DNA from: Coniferiporia sulphurascens
Taxonomy: Eukaryota > Basidiomycota > Agaricomycetes > Hymenochaetales > Hymenochaetaceae
DNA length: 64,000 bases
Assembly: GCA_002794785.1 (NCBI GenBank)
Contig: NBBA01000003.1
Location: 1,984,001-2,048,000, forward strand
Direction of reading: 5' to 3'
Shown here one piece after another: positions 1 through 13,740 of the stretch (its first letter is position 1; each line of letters begins with the position of its first letter). The notes beneath the pieces were generated by a model. That model saw nothing but the letters and a program-made list of their open reading frames with translations, was not told where the DNA came from and did not search any database. The translations under genes and the position numbers were made by a program.

Positions 1-44
1 ACGTTTCGGCAGACTGATTGATATTTGATGCTTGAATTGCACAG

Positions 45-1107
45 GCCAACTCCGACACGTCGCAGGCCATCATCTGGGCGTTCGGCACGACCAACCCGGA
101 GAACAGCGCCGTGGACGCGACGCTGTTGCAGCACCTCGACTCCAATACGCTTACGCTCGATCTCACCAAACCGCTCAGCTCCAACTCGACAACGGGGATT
201 CCCGCAGCCGGCAGCAGCGGTCCAATTAAAGTGCCGTTCCTGCCGTATCAGAAGCTCATCGTCGCGCATGCCGTGCTGCTCGGCCTAGCGTTCCTCGTCG
301 TGCTCCCCGCCGGTGCGCTGATTGCACGCTGGCTGCGCACGCGCACACCGCTCTGGTTCCGCGGGCACTGGCTGCTCCAGTTCTACGTCGCCGGCCCGAT
401 GATCGTTGCGGGCGTCGGCCTCGGTATCGCCGCCGTGGCGCAGCAGGGCGTTGCACACCTTGATGACGACCACAAGCGCTGGGGCGTTGCGATATTTGCG
501 TTGTACGTCGGCCAGTGCGCGTTTGGGGGCGTCGTGCATTTCGTCAAGCCTGCGCCTGGCAAGCCCGACCCTGCGACCGGCGCGCCGGCCCCGCGCACGC
601 GCCCGCCGCAGAACTATGGACACGCTATCGTCGGCCTGCTTGTGATTGCGCTCGCGTTCTACCAGGTGCACACGGGTTACGATACGGAGTGGGCGACCGC
701 TACGGGTCGTGCTGTACCCCACGGTGTCGGCGTTGCGTGGACTGTCTGGGTGGTGGTGAGTTTCTCTCCTTTCGCTTCATGATTTCATTTTCTGACTCCA
801 CGATCAGCTGGTGCCCGTGTTGTATGTTGCTGGGCTCGCGCTACTGCCGAAGCAGTACAAGCAAGAGCGTGGCGGACGTGCAGGACAGGGCGTTGCGCTC
901 ACACCGCTGCCTAGACGCACAGGTAGCTATATGTCACCGTCCGCATATGCAGCGAACGTTGATAGCGAGAGCACAGCGCATTTGAGTCCGGCTTCAGAGC
1001 GCGGGCATGGGCGTGGACTTGGTGAGAGCTACTCGGACTCGCCGATGCGTGAGCGGAATGTGCCCGGCGTGACAGTGACGCCTTCGAGTTACCGCGACAA
1101 CGTTTAG
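45..1107 (+). CDS. DOMON/cytochrome b561 domain membrane protein, 3' part (5' end outside window)
   Basis: Two exons are visible, 45-755 and 808-1107, joined by a phase-0 intron (gtgagt...cag). An acceptor cag at 42-44 shows that more exons lie upstream. The visible 336 residues start in a loop with the motif AIIWAFGTTNPEN, which is like the end of a DOMON domain. Five hydrophobic helices follow (starting near KLIVAHAVLLG, WLLQFYVAGP, WGVAIFALYVG, NYGHAIVGLLV and the exon junction WVV/LVPVLYVAG). Histidines in VAHAV, RGHWL, DHKRW and NYGHAI sit where b561 proteins bind heme. The C-terminus is a polar, Ser-rich cytosolic tail. Family knowledge: such proteins are thought to move electrons across membranes. 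The substrate cannot be read from the sequence. The call rests on helix layout and histidines, and the complete DOMON part is not in view. Confidence 0.8.
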
Positions 1108-1310
1108 AATTATGTTTTCTTTCCCCCTTTTGTTTTTTCTGCCGTATGTAGATTTCTGCTCTTTTCCTTCTTTTATATCCCCACGAACAAAATGAGGCAC
1201 CAGTATTAATTTTGTCCTATCTCACATACACTCTCAGCGATTCCTGTTGTAGACTTCTCAACACGTTCAGTATTCACACCCGAGTCATATATACTCGCAA
1301 CTTCCCATGC

Positions 1311-1916
1311 ATTAGGGAGTAACACGATGGGTCTTAGACCTTGTTTTGAGCCTTGTTTGAGTCCTATTTTGAGCCCAGTACCAGCAGAGCAAGCGGAACA
1401 GTGGAACAGGAAAATTTCTTGTTTCACTGTTTGAGTCCTTGTTCTGATCTGACTTGAACATCTGACTTAAACAAGGTTTTGAATCCTATTCCAAATACAT
1501 TTCGAAGTCCGATTATTTGTAATTTACAGTAAGACTGTTACGTCTTCTTGCATATTTTGCTGCCAAAAGATTTTGCCCCCTTAAAAGCTGTATTTTGGCC
1601 TTGTGTGGATATACTACATTACATGTCCACAACTCCAGAAAACTTTGTGATCTCAATGGCCGGCTGGTTACTTTTGAGGCAAAACGAACCCGAATGATGC
1701 ACTGGCGGCGCAAGCCCTTTATGGCAGGTAAATGCCGATCATTATTTATGTAATACTTACAAACCTACTGTGCCGATAAGCCGGAGGTTGCAAAACAAAG
1801 TCTTAAACGGCATGTCGAACTGGGGGGTATCAGAGTTAAACCGTGTTTTAGACCTGTTTTGACCACTTGAACAAGCACTCGAACAAGGCCTAAAACCCAT
1901 CGTGATACCCCCTAAT
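1311..1916. repeat. MITE-like inverted repeat element
   Basis: The left end (from ATTAGGGAGTAACACGATGG, 1311) reappears as its reverse complement at the right end (ending about 1916, CGTGATACCCCCTAAT), with roughly 35-45 bp of imperfect terminal inverted repeat. Inside the right end, 1826-1916 is itself a palindrome (GGGGGGTATCA...TGATACCCCC). No coding capacity is seen. It fills the convergent gap between the b561 gene and RPS0. A non-autonomous DNA element is likely; no target duplication is obvious. Confidence 0.5.
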
Positions 1917-2148
1917 TATGAGATGGAAAAAAAAGTATATGATTCGCGTCAAGTCGGTGTCATACAACAGCTGATCATAAGTATACGTGGGTAGACGACA
2001 AGAAGACGAACAGTAGATCTGACAGAAAGCCAGACGCGAAACCTCCTCCCCCTTCCGCTGCGTGTGCGTGTCCGAGCGACCGCTTTTGAGCATGCGTATG
2101 AGCCTCCTCGAGTCAGGGACCGCCGGCTCTCCCTCTCCTCCTCTCTCT

Positions 2149-3103
2149 CTAATCCCAGCCGCTCGTCGCCGGTGCAGCGTCGGCACCCCAGCCAGACGCA
2201 CCCGCGGGCTCCGCAGCCCAGTCTCCGCCAGCAGGGGCGGGCTCTGCCGCCCAGTCGAGGGCTCCTGCAACAGGAAAAGAATAACATGAGCGAGAGTATA
2301 CAGGAAAACAAGACACGCCACGACGTACCACTCTCGAGGACAGCAGGGTTGATGGAACCGGCTTGGGGAGCAGATGTTACATCCCACTCCTGTGCAGCGG
2401 CGGGAGCCTCCGCCTGCTCGGCCGCAAGGGCCTTGTTCGCAGCTTCCTCCTGTTGCTGTTTCTCGACCTCTTCCGGGTCGCGGTAGAAGAACATGTCGGT
2501 CATGACGTCCCAGCCGTCCTTGGTGCGCGGAACGGTGCCGCGGAGGCGGAGGACTTCACGGCAAAGGAGCCACCAGATAAGTCCAACGGCGTGGCGCGCC
2601 TTGTTGTTCGTCGGGATTGCAACATCGACGAACTGCAGCGGTGCATCCGTGTCGCAGAGTGCGATGACCGGGATGTTGACGTACGCAGCCTCACGGATTG
2701 CCTGCGCATCAATGCGCGGGTCGGTCACGACGAGGAGACGCGGCTCCTTGAACGAGCGGGTGATGTAGTTGGTGAAGTTACCGGGCGTGAAGCGTCCCGC
2801 GATCGCCTGTGCACCGGTGTGCGCAGCAAACTTGAGGACAGCGCGCTGCCCGTACGGGCGCGCGGAGACGACACATACGTCGTGGGGGTTCTCGACTGCG
2901 GCGATGATGCGCGCGGCGAGCACGAGCTTCTCCCAGGTCTTGCCGACATTGATGATGTGGATTCCGTCCGCCCGGCGCTTCCACACGTACGACTCCATGT
3001 GCTTGTCGCAGTTCTTTGCGCCGATGTGGCACTGCGCGGCCAACAGCAGCCGGATTTCTTCGTCGGTCGCGCTCAGCGCCGAGGGCAGGTTTGTGGACGC
3101 CAT
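2149..3103 (-). CDS. RPS0: 40S ribosomal protein S0 (uS2, RPSA/laminin-receptor family)
   Basis: Exon 1 is 3103-2329 and exon 2 is 2264-2149, joined by a 64-bp intron (2328-2265, gtacgt...ttgcag, phase 1). The product is 296 aa, the usual length for uS2. Strong family motifs are seen: [91 protein letters not shown], and an acidic, Trp-rich tail of DWAAEP-type units. It is a structural protein of the small subunit needed for late 40S maturation. The ATG at 3103 lies directly after an acceptor (acgtag), and a donor (gtgagt) occurs at 3346-3341, so a 243-bp 5'-UTR intron (3104-3346) is likely, as is common in fungal ribosomal protein genes. It converges with the b561 gene and diverges from the ArAE_2-type gene. 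Confidence 0.95.
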
Positions 3104-3346
3104 CTACGTTGGAGAAAAGTAGAGAGCACGGTCAGCATTCACGTTGCTTGCAGCCTTTTACATGCGCTCAGTGCCAGCTGCTTCATCGACCGGTAATCCT
3201 TCTTGGCTGTCCAATATTTCGCCTGCTGGACACCGTGTCCAACATACACCCAAGCCGTGTCCGACCCATCCATCCAACCGTGCTCCAGAACCAGCGTTTC
3301 GACCGCTTCCACAGCAGCACCAGACAGAGACAAAGGTGATACTCAC

Positions 3347-4215
3347 GATGTCAAGGGTTTTAGGACGTCGGGGACGGCGTTGAAGACGGGACCTTGGACG
3401 TTGTGGACGGCGGTGAGCACTCTCTGCGGACTTGTGGACGGTGGCGCGGTGAACCTTGTTTGGTCCCCTCTTCGATACGCGCCGTGACCGTTTATCAGCA
3501 GTCTCCTTTTTGTTTTTTTGTCACTCACTTTATTCTCTTGCTTTGTACTTGTCGGATTTCATCGGAATTTTGTATTAGCACCAGTATTTATTTTATTGAT
3601 GATATGCTCCTAATTCATGCATATACGAAGGCCGTTATGAGTGGTCCCAATCCCTTGGACGCGTTACAGTATCAAGTGCCCGTTACTGGGCACAAATCTC
3701 ATCCAACCACATCATGAATCCGTAATATTATTATGGTATCGGTATTCTTGAGTTCTTCACTCGCAGTCACCACATGTGTACCTCACATGTTCGTGAAATA
3801 CTTATACCTCAATAATACTATAGAAGTGCTTTCTACAGCGAAATGAAATACAAACCCCTTTCCATTTACGGTATAACGTAGGTATTAAATGCCACTTTTC
3901 CATCTAAGAGTGGATTAATCCAAAGAGATACACTCTTCATGCTCGTCAGTTTTCCTGCAAACCACCGCGGCAAAGGCGCATGCACCGTTGTACTAGCCTC
4001 GGAGTTCGCGGAGTCTGAATTCAAGATCACCAATGGCGCGGTCCGAACTGCGATGTGGCGTGCGCCGAACATGCCCTACCTACCTTGCGCTATTTCCCCA
4101 ACGCCGAACCTGCTCGTTCTTCAGTCTGTGGGTCTTTGAAAGAGCTCTGGAGATACGATCGTTGGTGTCGTTTCTTTGCACTGGGAAGGCTCGCCTCTGC
4201 GGAGAACTCTGAGGG
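3347..4215. other. Intergenic, divergent promoter interval RPS0 / ArAE_2-type gene
   Basis: No ORF with recognisable homology is seen. It must hold the promoters of both flanking divergent genes. I see no convincing conserved element beyond AT-rich stretches. Confidence 0.5.
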
Positions 4216-7200
4216 ATGCCAGACCACAACATGGCCACCAATGACGGGCACTACGCTAGTTCCACTTCCTCACCAATCGACGGCGAGAATGGGGACGATG
4301 AGAGGACGCCCAGGCCATCTCCGCGGACGCGAGATATGACGCTCACTCCAGAACAGTCCATGGACTCGCCCAGCACGCCAAGGAGGCCGCCTTTGCCGGG
4401 TCGACGGGCATCCACTGCGACCGACTCACCGCGAAGGAGCAGACACTCACGACACGCAGAACGCGAGTGGAGTCTGTTTAGCCAGATGATGGAAGATGGC
4501 GGCCAGTTGAGGAGTCCAACCTCGCCGCAGAAGATCAAAAGCCGGACGTCTGGACACAACGTGCCCAGCGGTGCGCTTTCAATCTCTACGATGGCCAGCC
4601 AGTCTGCTTCGGTGGCCGAGGAAGACGATAGCGCTATACTCGCTTCCATGGTCCAGTCTCCTGTACAAGAATCGTTCCTACAGCGCGAGTCTCCTGATGT
4701 AGATGGATCTGACTACGACTCGAACTCTGACTCTGATGACGAAGACTCTAGGTCTTCATTACCTCCACCTGCCGAGGAAAAGAAATCTCGCTGGCCTTCC
4801 TTACCGCCTCTTCCGGTTCTCTACCGCAATATCCTCAAATGTGCTGTAGCTTATTTTATCGCGTCTCTCTTCACGTTTGTCCCTGTCTTGTCACACCTTA
4901 TCGGCAGCATCTCCTCAAATGGGGAGACAAAGCCATCTCCTTCAGCGCACATGGTTGCAACTGTGTACGTGTGGTCTTTTTAACTCCTTTTCGAATGCTC
5001 ATTCTTTCGTACATGTTCCATTAGGGCCGTCTATTTTAATCCAGCTAAGACTGCAGGTGCGATGCTTGAAGCTGATCTGTACTGTCTCTTAGGACTTGCC
5101 TGGGCTTCATTCATCAGTCTGGGAAGCATGTGGATGTTCTGGTGGATCGATGTGATTCCAGGCTGGGAATGGCTTGCAGACGTGATCGCCATCGTCTGGA
5201 TAGGGCTCGGCATGACCGCTGTAGCGTTCATGAAGGTCTGGATGGCCAAACCATCCTTCAACACGGGTACTAGCGTCTGCTATGATTCTTGTCATAATTG
5301 AAATATACTGAGATGTACGTTAGCTTGCAGCATGACCACTATTATCCTTTTCGTCGTGTAAGGAAACGAAATAGTTAGCGTGTTCTTGGCACCAGACTGA
5401 TAAACGCTCCCGCAGCGTCGTGAGAGAGGGAGGCCTGGAGACACTTCTGCAGGTCGCCTGTATCATCATCACCGGCTCTATCGTCTCGAATGTCGTCTGC
5501 TACCTGCTCTGGCCGCAGACCGCCGCCGCTGGGCTGCGCGACAACATGACGCGCACATTGGACTCGTTCGCAACGCTTCTCGCACTGCTTTCGCGCACCT
5601 TCCTGCTCGAGGAGAACGATTCCGAACATGGTACGTCGATGGGTCGCTTGCAGCGCGCTGTCGACAGTCATCAGGCGAGCTTCACGCTCCTGCAGCGCAG
5701 TCTCGGCGAAGCGCACGCAGAGTGGGCACTGCACTCAGGGAGGACTGCACGAGCGTATGAAAACGCGGTGGGCTGCATGCAGCATCTTGCGCAACACCTT
5801 AATGGCCTACGCAGTGGCACGCGTTTGCAGCTTGAGCTTGTGCAGGCTGCGCGTGCGGGACGCATCATTTTGCGCGGCGCCTCGGAGGCAAACGCGGATG
5901 CGGCGAAGGGGAAGGGCGTTGACGACGCTGCAGCGCGCATGAGCGAAGAAAGGGATGGGAAGGATGCTGCGGCATTGCAGGCCGCAGCTGTCGTCTTCAG
6001 CGAGCTCGTCGATGATATGGGTCCGCCGCTCAATGCACTGTCTGTAAGTAATTATTTCTCCTTTTTGGCCGTTCTTCACTTAATTCTCCCCATACAGGGT
6101 GCCTGCACAAACACGCTGCGTCGGTTGCGTGAGGCATTTGCCGCGCGGCGGTACTCGAAGAGTGCGAACGCGGACGCCCCACAGATGTTCTACAAGCTCT
6201 CTGAAGACATCCAGCGTGCGCTATTCGCATTTGAGAGCACGTCTAATCAGGCGGTCATGCGCGTGTACCGGCGTAGTGCTATGGACGGGTCCGGCTCGTT
6301 CTCTGAGGACGCGGCATCGTTATTAGACGGCAATGACAACCAACGCGATGGCGACGACGAGAACGTGCTGTTGACGCGTGAGGGTGGGGACGAGACGGTG
6401 TTCCTAGTCTACTTGTAAGTCCGCCTTTAAACTCGAGGAGGGAAAACGTTTGACCTGTGTGCGCATCGCAACATAGTTTTATATTCACGCTGCAGGAGTT
6501 TGCTAAGGAGCTAACGTCGCTTGTGGAGGCGATGAGTCAGATTTATGCCTTGGAGCATACATCAAAACGTCGTCAGTGGTGGGGCCGACTGGTGAACTTC
6601 TTTTCGTGCCTCCGTTGGAAAGCACACAAAACAAAAGCTCTGCGTGCCGAAAAGCGAGAGAGGCCGACATTGAAAAGGCGGTTCTGTCTGTATCTTTCTC
6701 ATTTCTCCCCTCTGCTGCCTTACTTAAACCTTCCGTTCTCGGTCATTAGCATCCTTTATTACACCACAGACGCAGCGCCGACCTCCTACGTTCCCGAAAG
6801 TGCGCCCTCACGCGCCGAACACGTTGCTGACTCCCGCGCGCACGGAGCTAACACGTTTCGAACGTGTAGGACAGGCACTCTGGCGTTTCGGAGGGAAGCT
6901 CAAGGAGCCGATTGTGAAGTTTGCGTTCAAGGCGGGTATGGCAACAGCCATACTCGCTGCGCCTGCATTTTTCGACAGCACGCGACCCATGTTCATGAAA
7001 TATCGCGGGGAGTGGGCGTTGATCTCGGTGAGTCATTTTATGAATCAAGGTTCTCCTGTGAATGTGTGTTCGCTGACTTTAGTTACCGATTGCGTTCAGT
7101 ATTTTGTTGTTATATCGCCCACTATCGGAGCGGTGAGTGTATTATCGTCTGTCTTCGTCATTTTTCTTATTGTGCTTTCAACCAAAGACGAACTTTCTGA

Positions 7201-8837
7201 GTCTTCATCGTGTTCTTGGTACCGTGTAAGACCAATATTCTGCATTAATCAGGGGAATCAACTGACTAAAATTTCGTACAGACTTGGTGCAGTGGTAGCG
7301 ATCGCTACTTTTTCTACATTCTCAGAGAATCCAATCGCGCTGTCTGTTATCGGCTTTCTGTACTCAATTCCGTGTTTTTACTACATTGTCTCCAAGCCAA
7401 AGCTCGCTTCCAGTGGGCGGTTTGTGTTGCTCACCTATAATCTGACCTGTCTATATTGGTATGTGTGCAATTCGACTAGCTCACGTTCGGAGTATGGTCT
7501 TGGCTAAAATTATATTCTAGCTATAACATCCGCGAACGTGATGTGCCGATTTTTGAGATCGCATATCACAGGTCCGCGTCCGTCATCATTGGTGTTGTGT
7601 ATGCTGGAATGGTGTCGCGCATTTGGTGGCCAGCGGAGGCACGTCGGGAGTTGGGCAACGCTCTGAGCGAGTTAAGAGCTTGCATTTACAGTCAGGCTGT
7701 CCGTGGTGGCTGACGATTGAATTTGCTACCTTAGGTTTTGCCTAAACATCGGATGGCTGTATACACACCTTGTTGCAGCCAACTCGGGGATCGCGGTTTC
7801 AATGACATCCCTGCAGGCTGACCTGGTGAACGACGCGCAAGATGCGGTGAACGGTGTTGAGCGGGGCGCTGTATCCTACACTGGCTCTCCGTCAAACTCG
7901 GACAGCTCTACATCGGAGACGTCGTTGCTGCTGCCGAAGTCGGTCAGCTCGCGAATAAATGAATCGATCCGGACGTTTATGGCTATGTACGTCACCCTTC
8001 ATGCACCTCTGCAGTTTGCTTTCCGTCTGACTTTGTATCTCTCCTCTCTTTCAATCTGGACATAGGGAGCTGCATCTCCAGATAAAGCTCCTCGAGCTAC
8101 AGGGTCTACTTGCCCAGACAGAGCATGAACCGCGATTGAAGGGGCCATTTCCTATCAAGATGTATCGTTCGATCTTGACAAGTCTCCAGACGATACTGGA
8201 TAAATTGCACAGCATGCGTTGTGTTACTACGCGTGAAGAATGGTATGTCAATGACGTTCTGCGGGCTTCTTGCCTTTCGGAAATGTCCATCTGACCATCC
8301 GTGTTTTACTTCACAGGTTCACAGTAAGCGTTTTTGTTTCGTACTTTTACTGGTTCAATTCTAAAAAGTTCGTTTATTCCAAACAGTCTGTCAGACAGGA
8401 CTTTGTACTCCCTGTAAACCGAGAACGGAGAGAGATGGTTGGGAACATTATCCTGTATTTCTCCGTGCTTTCCGGAGCGTTCAAATTGAAGGCGCCCTTG
8501 CCTCCCTACCTTCCTCCGGCAGAAAAGTCACGGCAGCGACTGGTAAGCTGTTGCCTTCACGTCGGTTTTCTTCATTAAATGACCCCCGTAACTTCTTTAG
8601 GTGGAAGCCATAGGGAAGCTGGACGTTGTGCGAAACCGCGACGTTAAGGGCTCACGGCAGCTACTGTTCTTCGCGTATGCATTGACGATGAAGGGCGTGA
8701 TCCAGGAATTGGATTATCTCGGGAAAACGTTACAAGGTGCCTTCGGCGTAATTGGTCAAACGACAGAGGAATTCGAGGCATTGTTCGCGCCCGGCGTACG
8801 TGACGCACTTCAGTCAGGCAAGGATAAGCTGGTTTAG
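4216..8837 (+). CDS. ArAE_2 / FUSC-type multi-pass membrane transporter (Bre4-like)
   Basis: About 1,220 aa in 16 exons: 4216-4964, 5025-5266, 5324-5357, 5416-6043, 6098-6414, 6477-about 6685, about 6750-7027, 7100-7132, 7188-7225, 7282-7458, 7521-7670, 7735-7986, 8066-8242, 8317-8323, 8387-8542, 8601-8837. Nearly all junctions were fixed by GT-AG sites plus family continuity; only the exon 6/7 join is uncertain. The N-terminus is about 200 residues, Ser/Pro-rich and acidic (disordered). A first helical bundle follows (from VLYRNILKCAVAYFIASL; HMVATVAVYFNPAKTAGAML). After a long cytosolic loop comes a second bundle (KFAFKAGMATAILAAPAFF, FVVISPTIGA, NFLSLHRVLGT, LSVIGFLYSIPCFYYI, FVLLTYNLTCLY). 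The C-terminal domain contains PLPPYLPPAE. This order is that of fungal ArAE_2_N/ArAE_2 proteins (aromatic-acid-exporter-like; yeast Bre4). Substrate is unknown. The ATG at 4216 is the first in frame after the upstream stop. Confidence 0.85.
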
Positions 8838-9681
8838 TTCTTCTTCCTCATCTCTTCCTCACTTCTCCTTTCTCCACTCTGCCTTGCTATATTTGCTTTC
8901 CGTCCATTTGCCTATTAGAACACCGGCAAATGCGCTTGCTATTTTTTAATGTTTTGCATTACTCTCTGGAATCGCTGCTCCTGCCCCTTGCTTTCCCATG
9001 CAATCGCTTTACAAGGCAACGTAGCGTTAGAAGAACCACAATGATCACACTCCTCGTTCATCATTGGATGCGCTGTATGCTAATTAGGCTTCCGGGTCGC
9101 AGCATCGTTGTGTTAACACTTACGTGAGCTGTCTGAGTTTAAGTGCTCGATGTCTCTTGGTGAACGGATAGATGATCTGGCAAGCCATATCAAGGTGAAC
9201 TACTGCACATTCTCAGTGAAAGAATCCACGGAGCGTAGTGGTCCAATGGGGCGACGACATTGTTAATTCATTTCAAAATTACGTTTGCTCACACAAAAAA
9301 TCCTAGACCGACATGACTTGTGAACGGAACATAGAGGTGGGGGGAGGGGCAGAGCGAGGAGGGGGTGGCGGTTAATGGGAATGGAAGAGGTAATGAACAA
9401 TTGGGGGTGATAAAACCAAGAAAACTCTGCGTGCAACAAACAGGAAGATCGATAATGAGGAGACAGTTCGTAAAAGAGCACGGTTAGGACCTTTGTTCGG
9501 GTTTTCTTTGTGAGTCTAGAAAAGTGACAACCATGTGAAGATGTACGAGCAAGGCACGATGTGGATATGACGGGAAAGTTTTTAAAGCGGAAAGCGGAGA
9601 AAAAGTAATAAAAGAGCGCAAATAGGATACGTTGGCGGTAAAAAAAGATACAAATTGGTTTATCCCCCTGAACCTACATGT
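8838..9681. other. Convergent intergenic region
   Basis: This lies between the 3' ends of the ArAE_2-type gene and the kinase gene. No gene is seen. A G-rich tract at 9335-9372 (runs of 6, 4, 5 and 2 G on the + strand) could form a G-quadruplex. Poly(A)-rich stretches near 9595-9650 fit a 3' UTR/termination zone. Confidence 0.4.
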
Positions 9682-11792
<2,111 letters not shown>

Positions 11793-12446
11793 TGCGATCG
11801 GTCTTGATGATATCTGAGTGCAGCTGCTCTTGAAGGGAGATGCGACGACGTACCTCTTCCTCTCGTTGGATAGTTGGTGGATGCGGGTCAGGAGCGTGGG
11901 CAGAGGTTCTGGCTCGCTTTTAAGCGACTATTGACGCGTCAAAGCGCGTTTCTCTGCTCGACGGTGCCGCGGCCGCTCTTGTTTTAACAAAGAAAGATAA
12001 TCAAAACGAAAACACAAAGCAGGTGCCCCGGGAACGTGTTCTGTATCCTAGTAATGCAGGGGTTCAGGGTCTATTATTGCGTGCGTAATGACAATAGCCA
12101 CGCACTGTTTTCGGCGCAACGCTTACGTTCTTTCAATACAAAAGGCTATGGACATTCACAGCACAAGGTCTCCAATAAGATGGCGTGTTAATGATGTTGT
12201 GGTAGGAGGGGGCGGTGGTGGGACCCGGAGGACAAGGGAGAGGGACACGGCCTTCGCGAGATTCAAGCCACATCCAAAAGGGGCAACAGGCCCTGCTTCT
12301 TGAACTCGGGCCACCATCATCTCTAATCTCTTGTAGTAATTCAGAAGTCTGGAAAACCATTACATCTTCATCAATCTTATCAAAGAATTCGGCTAAAGCA
12401 ATTCTGGGCCACTAAGTCTATCAACGCCATCGACTGATTGCTGATC
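11793..12446. other. Bidirectional promoter interval, kinase / homocysteine methyltransferase
   Basis: 654 bp separate the two divergent start codons. It holds a perfect 12-bp palindrome with MCB core (own entry) and a nearby GCGCG run (11945). No ORF with homology is seen. Confidence 0.5.
11931..11942. promoter_or_regulatory. MCB-like palindrome TTGACGCGTCAA
   Basis: This perfect 12-bp palindrome contains ACGCGT, the core bound by MBF-type (Mbp1/Swi6) G1/S transcription factors in fungi. It lies 139 bp upstream of the checkpoint kinase ATG and about 500 bp from the methyltransferase ATG. Placement before a replication-checkpoint gene makes G1/S regulation plausible, but binding is inferred only from the motif. 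A similar GACGCGTC occurs by the convergent 3' ends near 17,750. Confidence 0.4.
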
Positions 12447-13740
12447 ATGGCGTCCATATTCTCGGAAGACGCAGTCTGTCTGCTCGATGGGGGATTTGTA
12501 CGTATGCACGCATCTATTCCCCGCACATCACTACCCAACTTCCTTGTAGGGAACTACTCTTGAAGATCTATTTGGAGCGAACATCGCCAGTACGCCACTC
12601 TGGTCCGCGTCGCTTTTAGACAGTGAGTCTAGCAAAATGGTGGCGGTACACAAGGCATTCTTGGATGCCGGTGCAGATGCTGTCCTCACCTCGACGTGAG
12701 CATCCCTCAATCAGTACAGGCCGAAGCAAATCGCATATCTGTACTCTTTCAGGTACCAATGTGCCTTTGAGGCGTTTCGCCGTGCGGGATACGTCGACAG
12801 AGACGCTGCACAGCTCATGCGAAAGGCCGTACGCCTTGCATCTCAAGCAAAGGAACAGTTTTTAAGCAACAGGGTTGAGAATGGCAGTGTGCAGAAAGAT
12901 GTGAATATCGTCTTGGCACTGGGGCCATACGGTGCAACTGTCCCGCCTATGCAGGAGTACGAAGGGTTCTATCCGCCGCCGTACGGCCCGCGGGGCTACA
13001 CGTCCGACGGAATGAACACGAATGCATTTGCAGCCTTGTCCGACGAAGGTGAACGCGCGGCAGTCGCCGCACTAGAAGAGTTCCATCTTGGCCGGCTCCT
13101 GGTCTTCGCTGACGACGACTCAGACGGAAGCGTCTGGCCGCTCGTCGACGCAATCGCGTTTGAGACCGTTCCGCTTGCGCGCGAGGTCCTTGCGATTCGA
13201 CGCGCCATGGGCAAACTGGCCGTGCACCTTGCCTCACGCAACCTCCCGATGAAGCCGTGGTGGCTTTGCACGGTATGGCCAAACGGTCGCTTCCCACAAG
13301 AGTTGTCTCCAACCGACAAAACGCCTCTTAGTGCTGAACAGGTTGTGCGCGCGCTACTGCAGGACCCCGAGGCCGAGTTCGCGCCGTCGGTGTTAATACC
13401 AGTGCCGGACGGAATCGGCGTGAATTGTACTTATATTGACGATCTCGATGCAGTGGTGTGTGAATTGCGCAAAGCGGTGCAAACAATCCAGCCAGGCAGG
13501 AAACCATCCCTCGTGCTATATCCTAATGGTGGGATCGTATACAACGTCGCCAGCCATGCCTGGGTTAGCGCGAACACCACTGCAGAATCTCATTCTGCAG
13601 ATGCGTGGGCGACCCATATCTCCACAATCGCGAAAAGGGAGCTGGAGTCTGGGATTTGGAGGGGCATCGCGATCGGAGGGTGCTGCAAGACGGGCCCTGA
13701 GCATATACGATTGCTAGACAAGCTGTGCGATAGACAGTAA
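12447..13740 (+). CDS. Homocysteine S-methyltransferase (Mht1/Sam4-like)
   Basis: Three exons are 12447-12497, 12550-12695 and 12753-13740 (introns gtacgt...gtag and gtgagc...ttcag), giving 394 aa. The N-terminal barrel strand reads LLDGGF/GTTLEDL across intron 1, then PLWSASLL, AGADAVLTST/YQCAFEAF. The zinc/thiol ligands are in GVNCT (about residue 268) and GGCCKTGP near the C-terminus, the three-cysteine set of this family. LALGPYGA and DAIAFETVP are further barrel strands. The enzyme transfers a methyl group from S-methylmethionine or AdoMet to homocysteine to make methionine, in the cytosol. Length and motifs are normal and the gene seems intact. It shares a promoter interval with the checkpoint kinase; no methionine cluster is nearby. 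Confidence 0.92.

Noticed and set aside
4251..6033. Long antisense frames opposite the ArAE_2-type gene and other GC-rich exons
   Set aside because: They mirror codon bias of the real exons, have no homology and no splice-supported continuity.
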